From contig WJMF01000099.1 of assembly GCA_014728085.1 (NCBI GenBank), forward strand, positions 109,075 through 173,074: a stretch of 64,000 nucleotides of DNA, in the 5' to 3' direction. The translations under genes and the position numbers were made by a program. The notes beneath the pieces were generated by a model. It was given only the letters and a program-made list of their open reading frames with translations. It had not been told where the DNA came from and searched no databases. This document shows, piece by piece, positions 46,622-55,595 of the stretch. The stretch is from Candidatus Zhuqueibacterota bacterium. GTDB taxonomy: Bacteria > Zhuqueibacterota > Zhuqueibacteria > Residuimicrobiales > Oceaniaggregativiventaceae. How positions within the stretch are numbered: position 1 is the first letter of the stretch; every line of letters begins with the position of its first letter.

Positions 46622-48118
46622 TTATAACGACTGCGGTATCAGTTTGCCGATGGTCCGGTTTTTCTTGACCAGATATTTTTTTGCCACCCGTTGAATCTCC
46701 TCTGCGGTGACTGCATTTATCTGATCCGTTTCATCGAAAAGAGCACGCCAATCTCCGTATAATACCTCGCTATTGGTTAAAAGGCGCGCCATATTGGCAT
46801 TGGATTTCATCGCATCAAAGAGATTCTTGCGATAATTGCGTTTAAATTTTTGTAGTTCAAGATCGGTAACCAATTCATTTTGCATTTTTTCTATCTCGTT
46901 GTCGATTGCGGCCAGACATTCTTCGTTGCTGTGGTCTTTGGAGGGCATGGCAAACACGGCAAAAAGATTGGGATACTTGGTGCCCGGGAATCCATTGAAA
47001 CTACCGGTTTGGGCAGCGATTTTTTCTTCTTTCACCAGGGTCGTATAGATCCGGCTTGAGCGGCCCTGTCCGAGTATATTGGCCAGCGCCTCCAGCGGTG
47101 CGTCATCCGGATGATCGGCTGCAGGACGGTGATAGCCGGCAATAACCAATGGCTGTGATTGTGCCTCTACATAAAAATGTTTTTCTCCCTGTTGAGAAGG
47201 CTCTGTGGTACGAACCGGCTCGGGTTTGGGTCCGCTGGGTATTCGGCTCCAGTAGACCTCTGCCAGCTTTTTCACCTCTTTGGTGTCTACATCTCCGACG
47301 ATACCGATGACCATATTGCTCGGGATATAATAGGTCTCAAAATAGTCTTCGACATCCGAGCGGTGGATGCGTTGGAGATCGGACATGTGGCCGACAACCG
47401 GGTGTTTGTAAGGATGAGCTTTAAAGGCTATGGCAAAAAATTCTTCCAGCAGCTTCCCGATAGGCGTGTTATCCGTTCGCAGCCGCCGTTCTTCCATGAC
47501 CACATCTTTTTCTTTGTAAAATTCCCGAAATACCGGATTGAGAAAGCGGTCCGATTCCGCTGCCATCCAAAATTCCAGCCGGTTGGAGGGAAAGCTGTGT
47601 ATATATTGGGTTGCGTCATTGCTTGTGTATGCATTAACGCCGGCATCACCCTCTTTTCTCATCAGATCGATAAATTCGTTGTTGACGACAAGTTCCTTGG
47701 CAGCCAGGCGCTTTTCTTCGAATTTTTCTTCCAGGACTTTGAGTTTCATTGAATCCGGCTCGGGAGCCATTTTCAGCTGCCACATTTGATTGTAAAGGCG
47801 ATCCAGTTCGTTTAAAAGCACCCTCTCTTTATCATAGTCCGTGGTACCGACGGTTTTGGTACCTTTAAATGCCATGTGTTCCAATAGATGGGAGATGCCG
47901 GTGATTCCATAGGTTTCATTCGCTGCGCCCACATCCGCATAGGTGTGGAATGAAACCACAGGGGCCTCATGCCGTTCGAGAACGACAAAGTGCAGACCAT
48001 TATCCAGAGTAAATTCCTGAACCTCAGCCTTTATGCTCTGCAGTGTTTGACAGATTGCCGGTTGTACGCCTATAAAGATGTACAATATTAAAAGCAGGGT
48101 AATACTTTGTTTGAACAT
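46622..48118 (-). CDS. Zinc-dependent peptidase of family M16B, catalytic subunit
   Basis: 498 residues with a signal peptide ending near PAICQ, so it acts in the periplasm. The inverted zinc motif is intact: HLLEH (77-81) in GISHLLEHMAFKGT, where Glu80 is catalytic. An insertion of about 60 residues rich in Glu and Lys (helical, near 105-145) separates this from the EGDAGVNAYTSNDATQYIHSFP block. The end carries LELQKFKRNYRKNLF and VTAEEIQRVAKKYLVKKNRTI, both typical. The non-catalytic partner follows 24 bases downstream. Members degrade peptides; some act on envelope proteins. Confidence 0.92.
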   Translation of the reverse strand: MFKQSITLLLILYIFIGVQPAICQTLQSIKAEVQEFTLDNGLHFVVLERHEAPVVSFHTYADVGAANETYGITGISHLLEHMAFKGTKTVGTTDYDKERVLLNELDRLYNQMWQLKMAPEPDSMKLKVLEEKFEEKRLAAKELVVNNEFIDLMRKEGDAGVNAYTSNDATQYIHSFPSNRLEFWMAAESDRFLNPVFREFYKEKDVVMEERRLRTDNTPIGKLLEEFFAIAFKAHPYKHPVVGHMSDLQRIHRSDVEDYFETYYIPSNMVIGIVGDVDTKEVKKLAEVYWSRIPSGPKPEPVRTTEPSQQGEKHFYVEAQSQPLVIAGYHRPAADHPDDAPLEALANILGQGRSSRIYTTLVKEEKIAAQTGSFNGFPGTKYPNLFAVFAMPSKDHSNEECLAAIDNEIEKMQNELVTDLELQKFKRNYRKNLFDAMKSNANMARLLTNSEVLYGDWRALFDETDQINAVTAEEIQRVAKKYLVKKNRTIGKLIPQSL

Positions 48119-48200
48119 AATATCTCTCCTGTGATTTATGAACCGAGTCTTTTATTGTTTCAAAACATCAAACCCGTTCTGGTCACTTGATCAATCCCGG

Positions 48201-49043
48201 TTAGACTGTTGGGTCAGGGGGTTTGGGTATATCCGGGTTGGGTTTCCACTCTTTACTTTCCTCTGTTTCCCGTCTGGCCGGGGATTTTTTTCTTTTTTCA
48301 TATTGTTTGAAAAACATATCTCTTTTTAAAAGCTGAATAGCCATGGCCGGATCGACGCCCTTGGGACAGGCATCCGAACAGGCGCCGGCAAAATGGCATC
48401 GCCAGACGCCGTGACGGGAAAAGAGTTCCTGTTCGCGTTCTTCGGCGCCTTCGTCGCGGCTATCCGAAACATAGCGCCAACCCTGTGTCAGCGCCATTGG
48501 GCCGGTAAAACGGTCATCCGTTGCGCAGGTGGGACAAGCTGCCAGACAAATTCCGCATTTAATGCAGTAGGCAAACTGAATGTAGTTGGCAAGTTCTTCG
48601 GGTGACTGAAAAAATTCGTTCCCGGGGTTGTCCAGCTCTTCCGCTTTTTTTCGAATAAGAAAGGGCTTGATGGTACGGTGCTTTTCGAAAAAATCTTCAA
48701 AGTCAGGTACGAGGTCCCTGATAATTGCGAAATTGGGTAACGGTTTAATCACCAGCTTTTTCGTGTTGATATGCATAATTTGATTATTACAGGCAAGCCG
48801 TGCCCTGCCATTGATGAACATCGCACAGGAACCACAAACCCCCATTCTGCATGAAGATCGCCAGGCCAGGGTGTTGTCCAGATTTTCCTTGATCCAGTTG
48901 AGGCCATCAAGAACAGTCATTCCCTTTGTGACCTTAACAGTATATTCTTCAAGCCGGGGTTTTTTATCTGTTTCCGGGTTGTAGCGCAAAACCTCAAAAA
49001 TGACGTTATTTACCGTTTCCTTTGTTTGTTTGGAATTCTCCAT
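48201..49043 (-). CDS. sdhB: Succinate dehydrogenase/fumarate reductase iron-sulfur subunit
   Basis: 280 residues. It passes electrons between the flavoprotein and membrane quinone. The plant-type [2Fe-2S] site is CRMGVCGSCAMFINGRARLAC-like (positions about 62-82), and the two bacterial ferredoxin sites are CIKCGICLAACPTC and CHFAGACSDACPKG with the intervening Cys. The tail after residue 255 is charged and proline-rich (KWKP.PDIPKPPDP) and longer than usual. It starts two bases after the sdhD stop, last of the A-C-D-B set. Direction of catalysis cannot be decided here. Confidence 0.94.
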   Translation of the reverse strand: MENSKQTKETVNNVIFEVLRYNPETDKKPRLEEYTVKVTKGMTVLDGLNWIKENLDNTLAWRSSCRMGVCGSCAMFINGRARLACNNQIMHINTKKLVIKPLPNFAIIRDLVPDFEDFFEKHRTIKPFLIRKKAEELDNPGNEFFQSPEELANYIQFAYCIKCGICLAACPTCATDDRFTGPMALTQGWRYVSDSRDEGAEEREQELFSRHGVWRCHFAGACSDACPKGVDPAMAIQLLKRDMFFKQYEKRKKSPARRETEESKEWKPNPDIPKPPDPTV

Positions 49044-49045
49044 TT

Positions 49046-49417
49046 TTAAACCTCCCCGTTCAAGAATACAAAAACAGCCACATAGGTACCGTATATAAAC
49101 AATCCCAACCCAACAACAATAAATATCCGGTTAATGAGGGTCTCCCACCCCTTTTTCAAAGTCAGCTCGAACAGAATATTACGCATGCCGTAAAGTCCGT
49201 GATACAGAGCGGCACCCAGTAAAATGACATACGTCACCATAAAAAAGGCTTGTTTGCTGCGTTCAAAGACAACGGTGGTATCGATGGCTTTGCCATGCCC
49301 CGCTCCGATTGCCAGTAAAATATCATCAAGGTGCATGATGACCATATGTAAACCGAGTAAAAAGAATACGACAGCGCCGGCAAGCATATGCCAGCGCCAT
49401 AATGTTGATTCTCGCAT
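49046..49417 (-). CDS. sdhD: Succinate dehydrogenase membrane anchor subunit (SdhD-like)
   Basis: 123 residues with three membrane helices. Candidate haem-ligand or quinone-site residues are His in HMLAGAVVFFLLGLHMVIMHLDD and in ALYHGLYGMRNI, the latter being the conserved SdhD helix-II element H-x-x-x-G-x-R. It is sandwiched by sdhC (two bases upstream) and sdhB (two bases downstream). Short anchors diverge fast, so the D assignment follows from context and the HGLYGMR motif. Confidence 0.82.
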   Translation of the reverse strand: MRESTLWRWHMLAGAVVFFLLGLHMVIMHLDDILLAIGAGHGKAIDTTVVFERSKQAFFMVTYVILLGAALYHGLYGMRNILFELTLKKGWETLINRIFIVVGLGLFIYGTYVAVFVFLNGEV

Positions 49418-49419
49418 AG

Positions 49420-49854
49420 CTATTCTCCCAATATATAAAAGTCCAAACCTCCAACAACGATAAACAGAGCTGCCAGTATCATTAAAACGATCAACCAGGG
49501 ACGTTGATGATGAATCGACGTTTTATACGGAAATACCGGTCTTGCGGGTTTTCCGATGAGGAATCCCAGCTCATTGAAAAATAATCGCAGGCCATTCAGG
49601 GCGTGAAATGCAAAAGCAGCAAAAACGAGGTATTCTCCAAACTTGAAGAGAGGCGTTTCAAAAAAGGACATGGTGCTATGCCATTTTTCCGGGCCACCCA
49701 GACGGGAACCGGTTACGAAAATATGCAGGATAAAATATACAAGAATACCGATACCGCTTATTCTGTGAATGATATAGGCATATCGTTCCACCACGTAGCG
49801 GCCGCCGCAAACCCAGCCTCGTATACCCAGTTTATTTTTCGGTGTAGATGCCAT
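49420..49854 (-). CDS. sdhC: Succinate dehydrogenase cytochrome b subunit (SdhC-like)
   Basis: 144 residues with three membrane helices. The SdhC signature H-R-x-S-G is present (YIIHRISGIGILVYFILHI), and helix II has FAFHALNGLRLFFNE, the usual haem-b ligand His plus G-x-R. A soluble N-terminus of about 25 residues precedes helix I. It starts 36 bases after the sdhA stop and is followed at two bases by sdhD. Two separate anchor subunits indicate the C/D two-protein type of complex II. Confidence 0.87.
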   Translation of the reverse strand: MASTPKNKLGIRGWVCGGRYVVERYAYIIHRISGIGILVYFILHIFVTGSRLGGPEKWHSTMSFFETPLFKFGEYLVFAAFAFHALNGLRLFFNELGFLIGKPARPVFPYKTSIHHQRPWLIVLMILAALFIVVGGLDFYILGE

Positions 49855-49890
49855 ATCTTATCTCCAATTTAGGTCTTGTTTATTCCCGTT

Positions 49891-51609
49891 TTAATATTTT
49901 CTTTCTACCGGTTTCCATGTGGTGATGTTTACCGGTTTATAATCGAGTTTGGGCCCATCCGGGTCATGGGTTGCCAGGGTGTGCTTGAGCCAGTTGTTGT
50001 CATCGCGCTTTGAATAGTCGCGCCGGGCATGTGCACCTCTGGATTCGGTTCTTTGAGCGGCCCCGGTGACCATCACTTCAGCAAGGTCGAGCAGATTTTC
50101 CAGCTCCAAAGCATGAACGAGGTTGGTGTTATAGGACCTGCTCTTGTCCTCAATATGAATTTGCTGGAAGCGTTTTTTCAAGGTTTTGATTTTATCCAAC
50201 GCTTTTTGCAATTCTTCTCCGGTTCGAAAGACGCCGACATACTGATCCATGCTGGATCGCAACTCTCTTCGGATTGCATAAAGATCTTCTTTGCCGTTGC
50301 GCTGCAACATATCGCTGAAAACTCTATCTTCTTCCGCTTGCATCTGTTTTTCCGCCAGCGGTGGCAGGTCTGCGGTTTCACGGCAATATTTGGCGGTCTC
50401 CTCGCCGGTTATTTTACCCCACACCAGGCACTCTGCAGTTGAATTGCTGCCGAGTCGGTTGGCACCGTGCATGCTGACACAAGCGGCTTCGCCGGCAACC
50501 CATATCCCTTTTGTCCGGGTGGCGCCTTTGATGTCGGTTTCAATGCCTCCCATCGAATAATGCGCTACCGGGCGGCAGGGGATGGGTTCGTCGATCGGGT
50601 CCAGATCGTTGAATTCTATACAGACTTCGCGGATTAAGGGAAGGCGTTCGTTGATGCGATCTGCTCCCAGGTGCCTGAGATCGAGATGAACATAATCGAG
50701 GCCATCCGGTCCCTTAAAGCCCCGCCCTTCTTCAATTTCTGTCATTTCGGAACGGGAGATAAGATCCCGCGGAGCCAGTTCCATCCGTTCGGGAGCATAG
50801 CGGGACATAAAGCGATCACCTTTGTTGTTGACCAGGTAGCCGTTTTCGCCACGGCATGCTTCCGTGATAAGGATACCGGAAGGCACCAGGCCGGTGGGAT
50901 GGAATTGAACGAATTCCATATCCTCCAGAGCCATACCGGCGCGATAGGCCATGGCCATGCCATCCCCGGTGACGGTCTGGGAATAGGTGGTAAAACCGAA
51001 CAAGGTCCCGCCGCCGCCGCTGGCGATAATCAGGGCTTTGGCGCGGATCAAACTGACCTTTCCCGTGGTCATATTGATAGTGGCCAGACCGCGAAATTCA
51101 TTGTTCTCCGTCAGGATGGCGGTTACAAAGTGTTCGTTGTAATGTTTAACGCTGGTATATTTGTTCAGGGTGTCGTAGAGCGTTTGCAGTTCGAAAAAAC
51201 CGGTTTTATCTGCGGCCAGAACCGTTCTTGGGAAACTATGGCCGCCAAAGGGGCGCTGGGCAATGCGTCCGTCCTCGCGACGGGTCCAGGGGATCCCCCA
51301 ATGATCGAGTTGCAGAATTTCAGCCGGCATGCTCTTGACAAACAGCTCTACAGCATCCTGGTCGGCGAGGAAATCACTTCCTTTAACCGTATCCCAGGCA
51401 TGCAGTTCAAAACTATCGCCTTCTTCCGGCCGCATCATGGCGGCCGTACCGCCTTCAGCAGCCACCGAATGCGCCCGCATCATTTGATTTTTGGTCAGTA
51501 CGGCAATGTCAAGTTTGCCTTTTGTCAGGCGGGAAGCTTCGATCGCTGCGCGCAACCCTGCCAGGCCGGCGCCCAGAATAACGATATCATGATCTAATAC
51601 ATCTGACAT
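49891..51609 (-). CDS. sdhA: Succinate dehydrogenase/fumarate reductase flavoprotein subunit
   Basis: 572 residues from the second ATG (51609), which has GGAG seven bases upstream; the first ATG (51615) is too close to it. It interconverts succinate and fumarate with covalent FAD. Visible are the Rossmann start DIVILGAGLAGLRAAIEA, the His-FAD segment RAHSVAAEGGTAA, DTVKGSDFLADQDAV, QFHPTGL, the substrate Arg in IPCRPVAHYSMGG and GANRLGSNSTAECLVWG. The cluster order A-C-D-B differs from the common C-D-A-B. It is the first gene of the minus-strand unit that runs on into the M16 genes. Confidence 0.96.
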   Translation of the reverse strand: MSDVLDHDIVILGAGLAGLRAAIEASRLTKGKLDIAVLTKNQMMRAHSVAAEGGTAAMMRPEEGDSFELHAWDTVKGSDFLADQDAVELFVKSMPAEILQLDHWGIPWTRREDGRIAQRPFGGHSFPRTVLAADKTGFFELQTLYDTLNKYTSVKHYNEHFVTAILTENNEFRGLATINMTTGKVSLIRAKALIIASGGGGTLFGFTTYSQTVTGDGMAMAYRAGMALEDMEFVQFHPTGLVPSGILITEACRGENGYLVNNKGDRFMSRYAPERMELAPRDLISRSEMTEIEEGRGFKGPDGLDYVHLDLRHLGADRINERLPLIREVCIEFNDLDPIDEPIPCRPVAHYSMGGIETDIKGATRTKGIWVAGEAACVSMHGANRLGSNSTAECLVWGKITGEETAKYCRETADLPPLAEKQMQAEEDRVFSDMLQRNGKEDLYAIRRELRSSMDQYVGVFRTGEELQKALDKIKTLKKRFQQIHIEDKSRSYNTNLVHALELENLLDLAEVMVTGAAQRTESRGAHARRDYSKRDDNNWLKHTLATHDPDGPKLDYKPVNITTWKPVERKY

Positions 51610-51921
51610 TCGCATTCTCCACTCTTTAAGGTTTGATTTTGTATGTATATTTTGAAAGGTTGTGTTTTTGAAAACGCAGGGATAAATAAAGAAGGTGCGC
51701 TCGTGTAGGTCATCGCTCCCTCGGGAGATATTGCTTAAGATGATTTGTCTAATGAATAGCGTTTCATTACAGCAGTGCTAAAATATCAAACTCAAGTTTG
51801 TAAATCAAGTAAAATTTAAATAATTTAGGTTTGCTGTGAAATTGAAAATATCTTGATTCTTCATTGAGCTTTGTGTATACTGTATGAGTAAATTTCATCC
51901 ATATTTAGCCGGAATGAGCTT
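51610..51921. other. Divergent promoter region, sdhA / double-nucleotidyltransferase gene
   Basis: 312 AT-rich bases with no gene. The right end carries the promoter at 51853-51881 for the plus-strand gene. The sdh promoter must lie in the left half; I cannot fix it. A CTCCCTCGGGAG palindrome at about 51716-51727 is the only clear inverted repeat. Confidence 0.5.
51853..51881 (+). promoter_or_regulatory. Sigma-70-type promoter for the double-nucleotidyltransferase gene
   Basis: TTGATT at 51853-51858 and TATACT at 51876-51881 with a 17-base spacer. The predicted start is about 35 bases before the GTG at 51922. Read by eye only. Confidence 0.55.
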
Positions 51922-54900
51922 GTGGATATTTATATCGAAAGAATTCTACGACGCGCCCGTTTTCTGGGCAATCATCATCGCAAATATATATTTTTTGTCG
52001 AGACTCATATCGATAAACTGATGGCCCGTCTCGAACAGGCTATGATTATCGACCAGGTTCACTTGTGGGCAAGCGCGCGGGACTATAAAAAAGAGATGGA
52101 TACGATTGCCACAGTGGGGAGCTCTCTGGAAGAAAAACAAAACGATCTGGCGTGTTATTTTGCGCTGCAATTTTTGCAGATGAATTTGAGCGCGATCGAT
52201 ATCCTGATGCTGGACCTTACCACCAATCCGAACCGCTATGCGGTGTACAAGCAGTTTATGCTTCGGGTCGGACACGATTTTCGGCGTCTGACAGCAGCTT
52301 ATATGGAGCAGCTGCTTGATTTATATCTGCCGGAAGAAAAATCGCCCGAGTTTGTGTTTCTCGGTGTCGGAACGCGTTCTGACCAGGATGATATCGATAT
52401 CGGTGTTGTAGACAGCGGTGCGGAAGGCCGGGAGGTTCTCAATAAAGCGGTCAGCCGCATGAACCGAGAGATGTTCAAACGCGCGATCAGCCTTCACTTT
52501 CATCTCTCCGAACACGTCGGCAGTCCGAGCTCGTTCTCCGCATCCATTGATGAGTATTGTCAACTTTTGGAGAATGAAATCCATGATTTTGTCATCATTA
52601 CAGAAATGCTGGGTGCTGCCAAAATTCTCGGAAGTCGCAAGCTCTTCAATGAATTTCATCGCCGGGTGACGCTGCGTTATAATTATATTCCCCAGGACAG
52701 CAGCCTGAGTAAATATCATGAGGGTTATTTACGCGGTATTATCGGCGAGGCGCGTTCTTTTGTTTTGCGCGAATTATCCCGGGACCGAATCAGTCCCAAA
52801 GGAGATGGTCTGCGCATGATCAAAGCCGGGCTCTATGCCGCCAAAACGATCTTTAATCTCAGACAGGTCAATTCCTGGGCTATCATTCAGTCATTAAAGC
52901 GCAATGATAAAAAACGGGCCGCCTATTATGACCAGATTGAAGCGCCCCTGACCTTTTTGGAGATTTTTCGCTATCTCTATCAAATGCTCATCGCCCAGGA
53001 AGAAGAGATTTATCTCAATCATCCGGCAGTCAGCAATAACCTGGCCATGGTCGCTGAAACCATGGGCTACAAAGCTATCGGGGCTGCTTCAGCTACCGAT
53101 TTTTTGCTGACAGATTATTACAAGAGTGTTCGCCAGGCAAAAGAGACGGTCAAGACGCTTTTACCCGCAACCATTACGCACTTGTCCCATGTTACTATCT
53201 TTGGCAAAATATTGCGTCATAAAAAAGTAACCGAGGCTGGTGAAAAGCGGATCGGCAATCTAGCCAAGCGTTTTCTCAAAGAGGCCCGTTTTTTCAAAGG
53301 GACAAAATTCTGGGATGATATTATCGATGTTCTCGAACGCAAAGATGGCCGTATTTTGATCCGTCTGGCCAATCACATGAGTATTCTTCGCGACGCAGAA
53401 AAAGAACGGGTAATCGGCGAGCTTATCGAATGGGGCCGGAATTCATTTATCGGCATGTTTCAATTTATCGCTCTGTTGTATAAATATAAAAACCGCATAC
53501 CCGATCCAAATTTATTCGCCCTGATCAATGAACGTTTTTTCAACAGTTATCGCGGCACCAGTGAAGAAGCACAGCGCATGAGCATCGTCTTCAGGCATTA
53601 TCCCAAGCTCATCCATGACTATATCTCTCTGTTAAGCGACGTTCAGCAGCGAAAATTGTACAAGTGGCTCAATAAACGCTTTAGCGATCGCGAGCTGTTG
53701 CCGGCGCGAAACCGTTTGCTCTATCTGATCAAGCTCCATTACGGCACCAGCCGTTATTTTAAACGGGTGATGAACAGAGTGCTGGGCAAACATCCGGACT
53801 ATCTCGAGTATCTGGATGATCCGCACCGATTGTCCCTGATCGGCAAGGGACATCTTGCCGAAGTCGAGCGGGCGCAGAATATTAAACAAAAACTGCAAAA
53901 TCTGGTCATCTATTATGACTTTGAGTTTTTTCGCGACTGCCTGAGCGCTCTGAGCGATACCCCGCCCCAAACCATAGCAATGGAATTTACCGAATTTACC
54001 GATACCTATCTGCGCATGCTTTTTGATACGTGTAAACAGGAAATAGATGACCGTTACGAGACTCACATCAAGACCAAAGACTTGCTGGGCATTTTTGTTA
54101 CCGGTGGCCACGGCCATATGCTTGCGTTTGATGATGACTATGATTTGATCATACTGCTCAATTCCTCTGATTCCGAAATTCTGGACTATGCCACCAAAAT
54201 TATCAGCCGAATGCATACGGAAATCGTCAAATGCGGTATTATACCGCATTATCGTCTCTCAGATTATTCCGGATCCTATATCTGTACCTTTTTGCAATTG
54301 CGCCAGCTTTTAAATTCTCCCGGTGTTGATCGCTTTGTCGACAAGTCGCAGTTGCTCGGTGCCCGCATGGTGGTGGGGAGCACGGTTTTACAACAGGAAT
54401 TTGTCAATACCTTTATTCAACCCTATATTTATGATGATCGTAAAAATTATATCCAGGAGCTGGTACACGATATCTATGAGCGGCATCGATCCTTTGAAAA
54501 GGATACGCCTGAATTTATCAATCTTAAGGAAGGCCCGGGCGGGTTACGCGATATCGAAATGTTTTTATTGATCTGCCGGGCTCTGTTCAAGGTGTCGGAG
54601 CATTCGAATTATAAATTATTCATTCAACTATCCACGCTGGTGCCCGAGTTTGCCCACAGCTTTCAGATGTTCTATCGACATTATGAATTTCTGCGTAAAA
54701 TTCGTGATCTGAATCGCCTGATACTTTCCGCCGGCGATTATATCAATGTGCCCTATGTTGAAATGCTCAGTCAGAATATGATTACAGCTTCTCCGGATCT
54801 GGACAGGCACAATCTTGCTCAGGATATTCGCAACACCATGGCCAAAGTGGTCATCGAAATCCGTTCCCTGATCGACAAAGTGGTTATTCCGGCGATATCT

Positions 54901-54945
54901 GAAGAATCTTTTGTCTATACCAATTTTCATATGCAACACCCGTGA
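51922..54945 (+). CDS. Large protein with two nucleotidyltransferase-like domains (GlnE/GlnD-related)
   Basis: 1007 residues, GTG start with GGAATGAG upstream. Two Pol-beta-type nucleotidyltransferase cores are visible: FLGVGTRSDQDDIDIGVV (146-162), with Ser153 and the Asp157/Asp159 pair, and FVTGGHGHMLAFDDDYDLIIL (725-745), with Asp739 and Asp741. Downstream, NLKEGPGGLRDIEMFLL (867-883) matches the helix that follows the catalytic core in GlnD and GlnE. GlnE adenylylates and de-adenylylates glutamine synthetase with two such domains, a similar plan and size (about 950), but the motifs here are divergent and the first site lacks the usual GG. No HD or ACT domain is seen, so it is not GlnD. 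Substrate unknown; regulation by protein nucleotidylation is the leading guess. Confidence 0.65.
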   Translation: MDIYIERILRRARFLGNHHRKYIFFVETHIDKLMARLEQAMIIDQVHLWASARDYKKEMDTIATVGSSLEEKQNDLACYFALQFLQMNLSAIDILMLDLTTNPNRYAVYKQFMLRVGHDFRRLTAAYMEQLLDLYLPEEKSPEFVFLGVGTRSDQDDIDIGVVDSGAEGREVLNKAVSRMNREMFKRAISLHFHLSEHVGSPSSFSASIDEYCQLLENEIHDFVIITEMLGAAKILGSRKLFNEFHRRVTLRYNYIPQDSSLSKYHEGYLRGIIGEARSFVLRELSRDRISPKGDGLRMIKAGLYAAKTIFNLRQVNSWAIIQSLKRNDKKRAAYYDQIEAPLTFLEIFRYLYQMLIAQEEEIYLNHPAVSNNLAMVAETMGYKAIGAASATDFLLTDYYKSVRQAKETVKTLLPATITHLSHVTIFGKILRHKKVTEAGEKRIGNLAKRFLKEARFFKGTKFWDDIIDVLERKDGRILIRLANHMSILRDAEKERVIGELIEWGRNSFIGMFQFIALLYKYKNRIPDPNLFALINERFFNSYRGTSEEAQRMSIVFRHYPKLIHDYISLLSDVQQRKLYKWLNKRFSDRELLPARNRLLYLIKLHYGTSRYFKRVMNRVLGKHPDYLEYLDDPHRLSLIGKGHLAEVERAQNIKQKLQNLVIYYDFEFFRDCLSALSDTPPQTIAMEFTEFTDTYLRMLFDTCKQEIDDRYETHIKTKDLLGIFVTGGHGHMLAFDDDYDLIILLNSSDSEILDYATKIISRMHTEIVKCGIIPHYRLSDYSGSYICTFLQLRQLLNSPGVDRFVDKSQLLGARMVVGSTVLQQEFVNTFIQPYIYDDRKNYIQELVHDIYERHRSFEKDTPEFINLKEGPGGLRDIEMFLLICRALFKVSEHSNYKLFIQLSTLVPEFAHSFQMFYRHYEFLRKIRDLNRLILSAGDYINVPYVEMLSQNMITASPDLDRHNLAQDIRNTMAKVVIEIRSLIDKVVIPAISEESFVYTNFHMQHP

Positions 54946-54968
54946 TCTGTAAAGGAAAGGGATCTATT

Positions 54969-55565
54969 ATGAAAGACAGTCGTCTACCGCTATTCACCTT
55001 GCTCGTTGCTATTATGGCGCTTGTTATCGCGGTAATTGCCATGATTCTTGCCAGGAACGCTCAGCAAACAGCACTCTCTGCTATTGTCGTCGAGGAAAAA
55101 AATCACCTGCTGACGCCTCTCTATGATGAAGAAAATCAATCCTACAGTTATCTTGCTGTCTACGAGATCAGCTTTGCCAACCATAGCGGCCCTATGGTAA
55201 CGGTTGAACGGGTTGAGAAAGTTAGCGATGGCGGAGGCTATTTCGTGGCATTGCAGGGAAAAAATATCAGCAACACCGACCTCAATGCCAGAGCGTTTCT
55301 TGTTGATCCCACCCTGCAAAAGATCGCGCAAAACCCCAAGATTCTTAAAACGGTCATGAAAAATGAGATGGGATCATCTGCACGTCTTAATATTCCTCTG
55401 GGGCCGGCAAAAACACAAACGATTCGCATTGGCGTTTCACTGAATCCCTATGATCAAAATCGCCAACCGCTTGCTGATATGGTCTTGTTGTCTTTTCGAT
55501 TTGCGTTTTCAAATGGTAAAACCTCGGTGTTTCGACGCGGATTTCCTCTTCAACCGCTACAGTAA
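54969..55565 (+). CDS. Small membrane-anchored protein of unknown function
   Basis: 198 residues from the ATG at 54969, which follows AGGAAAGGG; a GTG at 54942 overlaps the upstream gene. One N-terminal membrane helix (LFTLLVAIMALVIAVIAMILA) and a beta-rich extracytoplasmic domain with strands YLAVYEISFANHSGPMVTVERVEKV and QTIRIGVSLNPYD. No family recognised. It is 23 bases after the double-nucleotidyltransferase gene and 30 bases before the symporter gene, so the three probably share a transcript. Confidence 0.6.
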   Translation: MKDSRLPLFTLLVAIMALVIAVIAMILARNAQQTALSAIVVEEKNHLLTPLYDEENQSYSYLAVYEISFANHSGPMVTVERVEKVSDGGGYFVALQGKNISNTDLNARAFLVDPTLQKIAQNPKILKTVMKNEMGSSARLNIPLGPAKTQTIRIGVSLNPYDQNRQPLADMVLLSFRFAFSNGKTSVFRRGFPLQPLQ

Positions 55566-55595
55566 AGAAAAACAGGAACAGAAACAGGGAAAATT

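Noticed and set aside
50671..51597. Long plus-strand frame of 308 codons opposite sdhA
   Set aside because: It lies fully antisense to a clear sdhA, has no ribosome site and no recognisable family.
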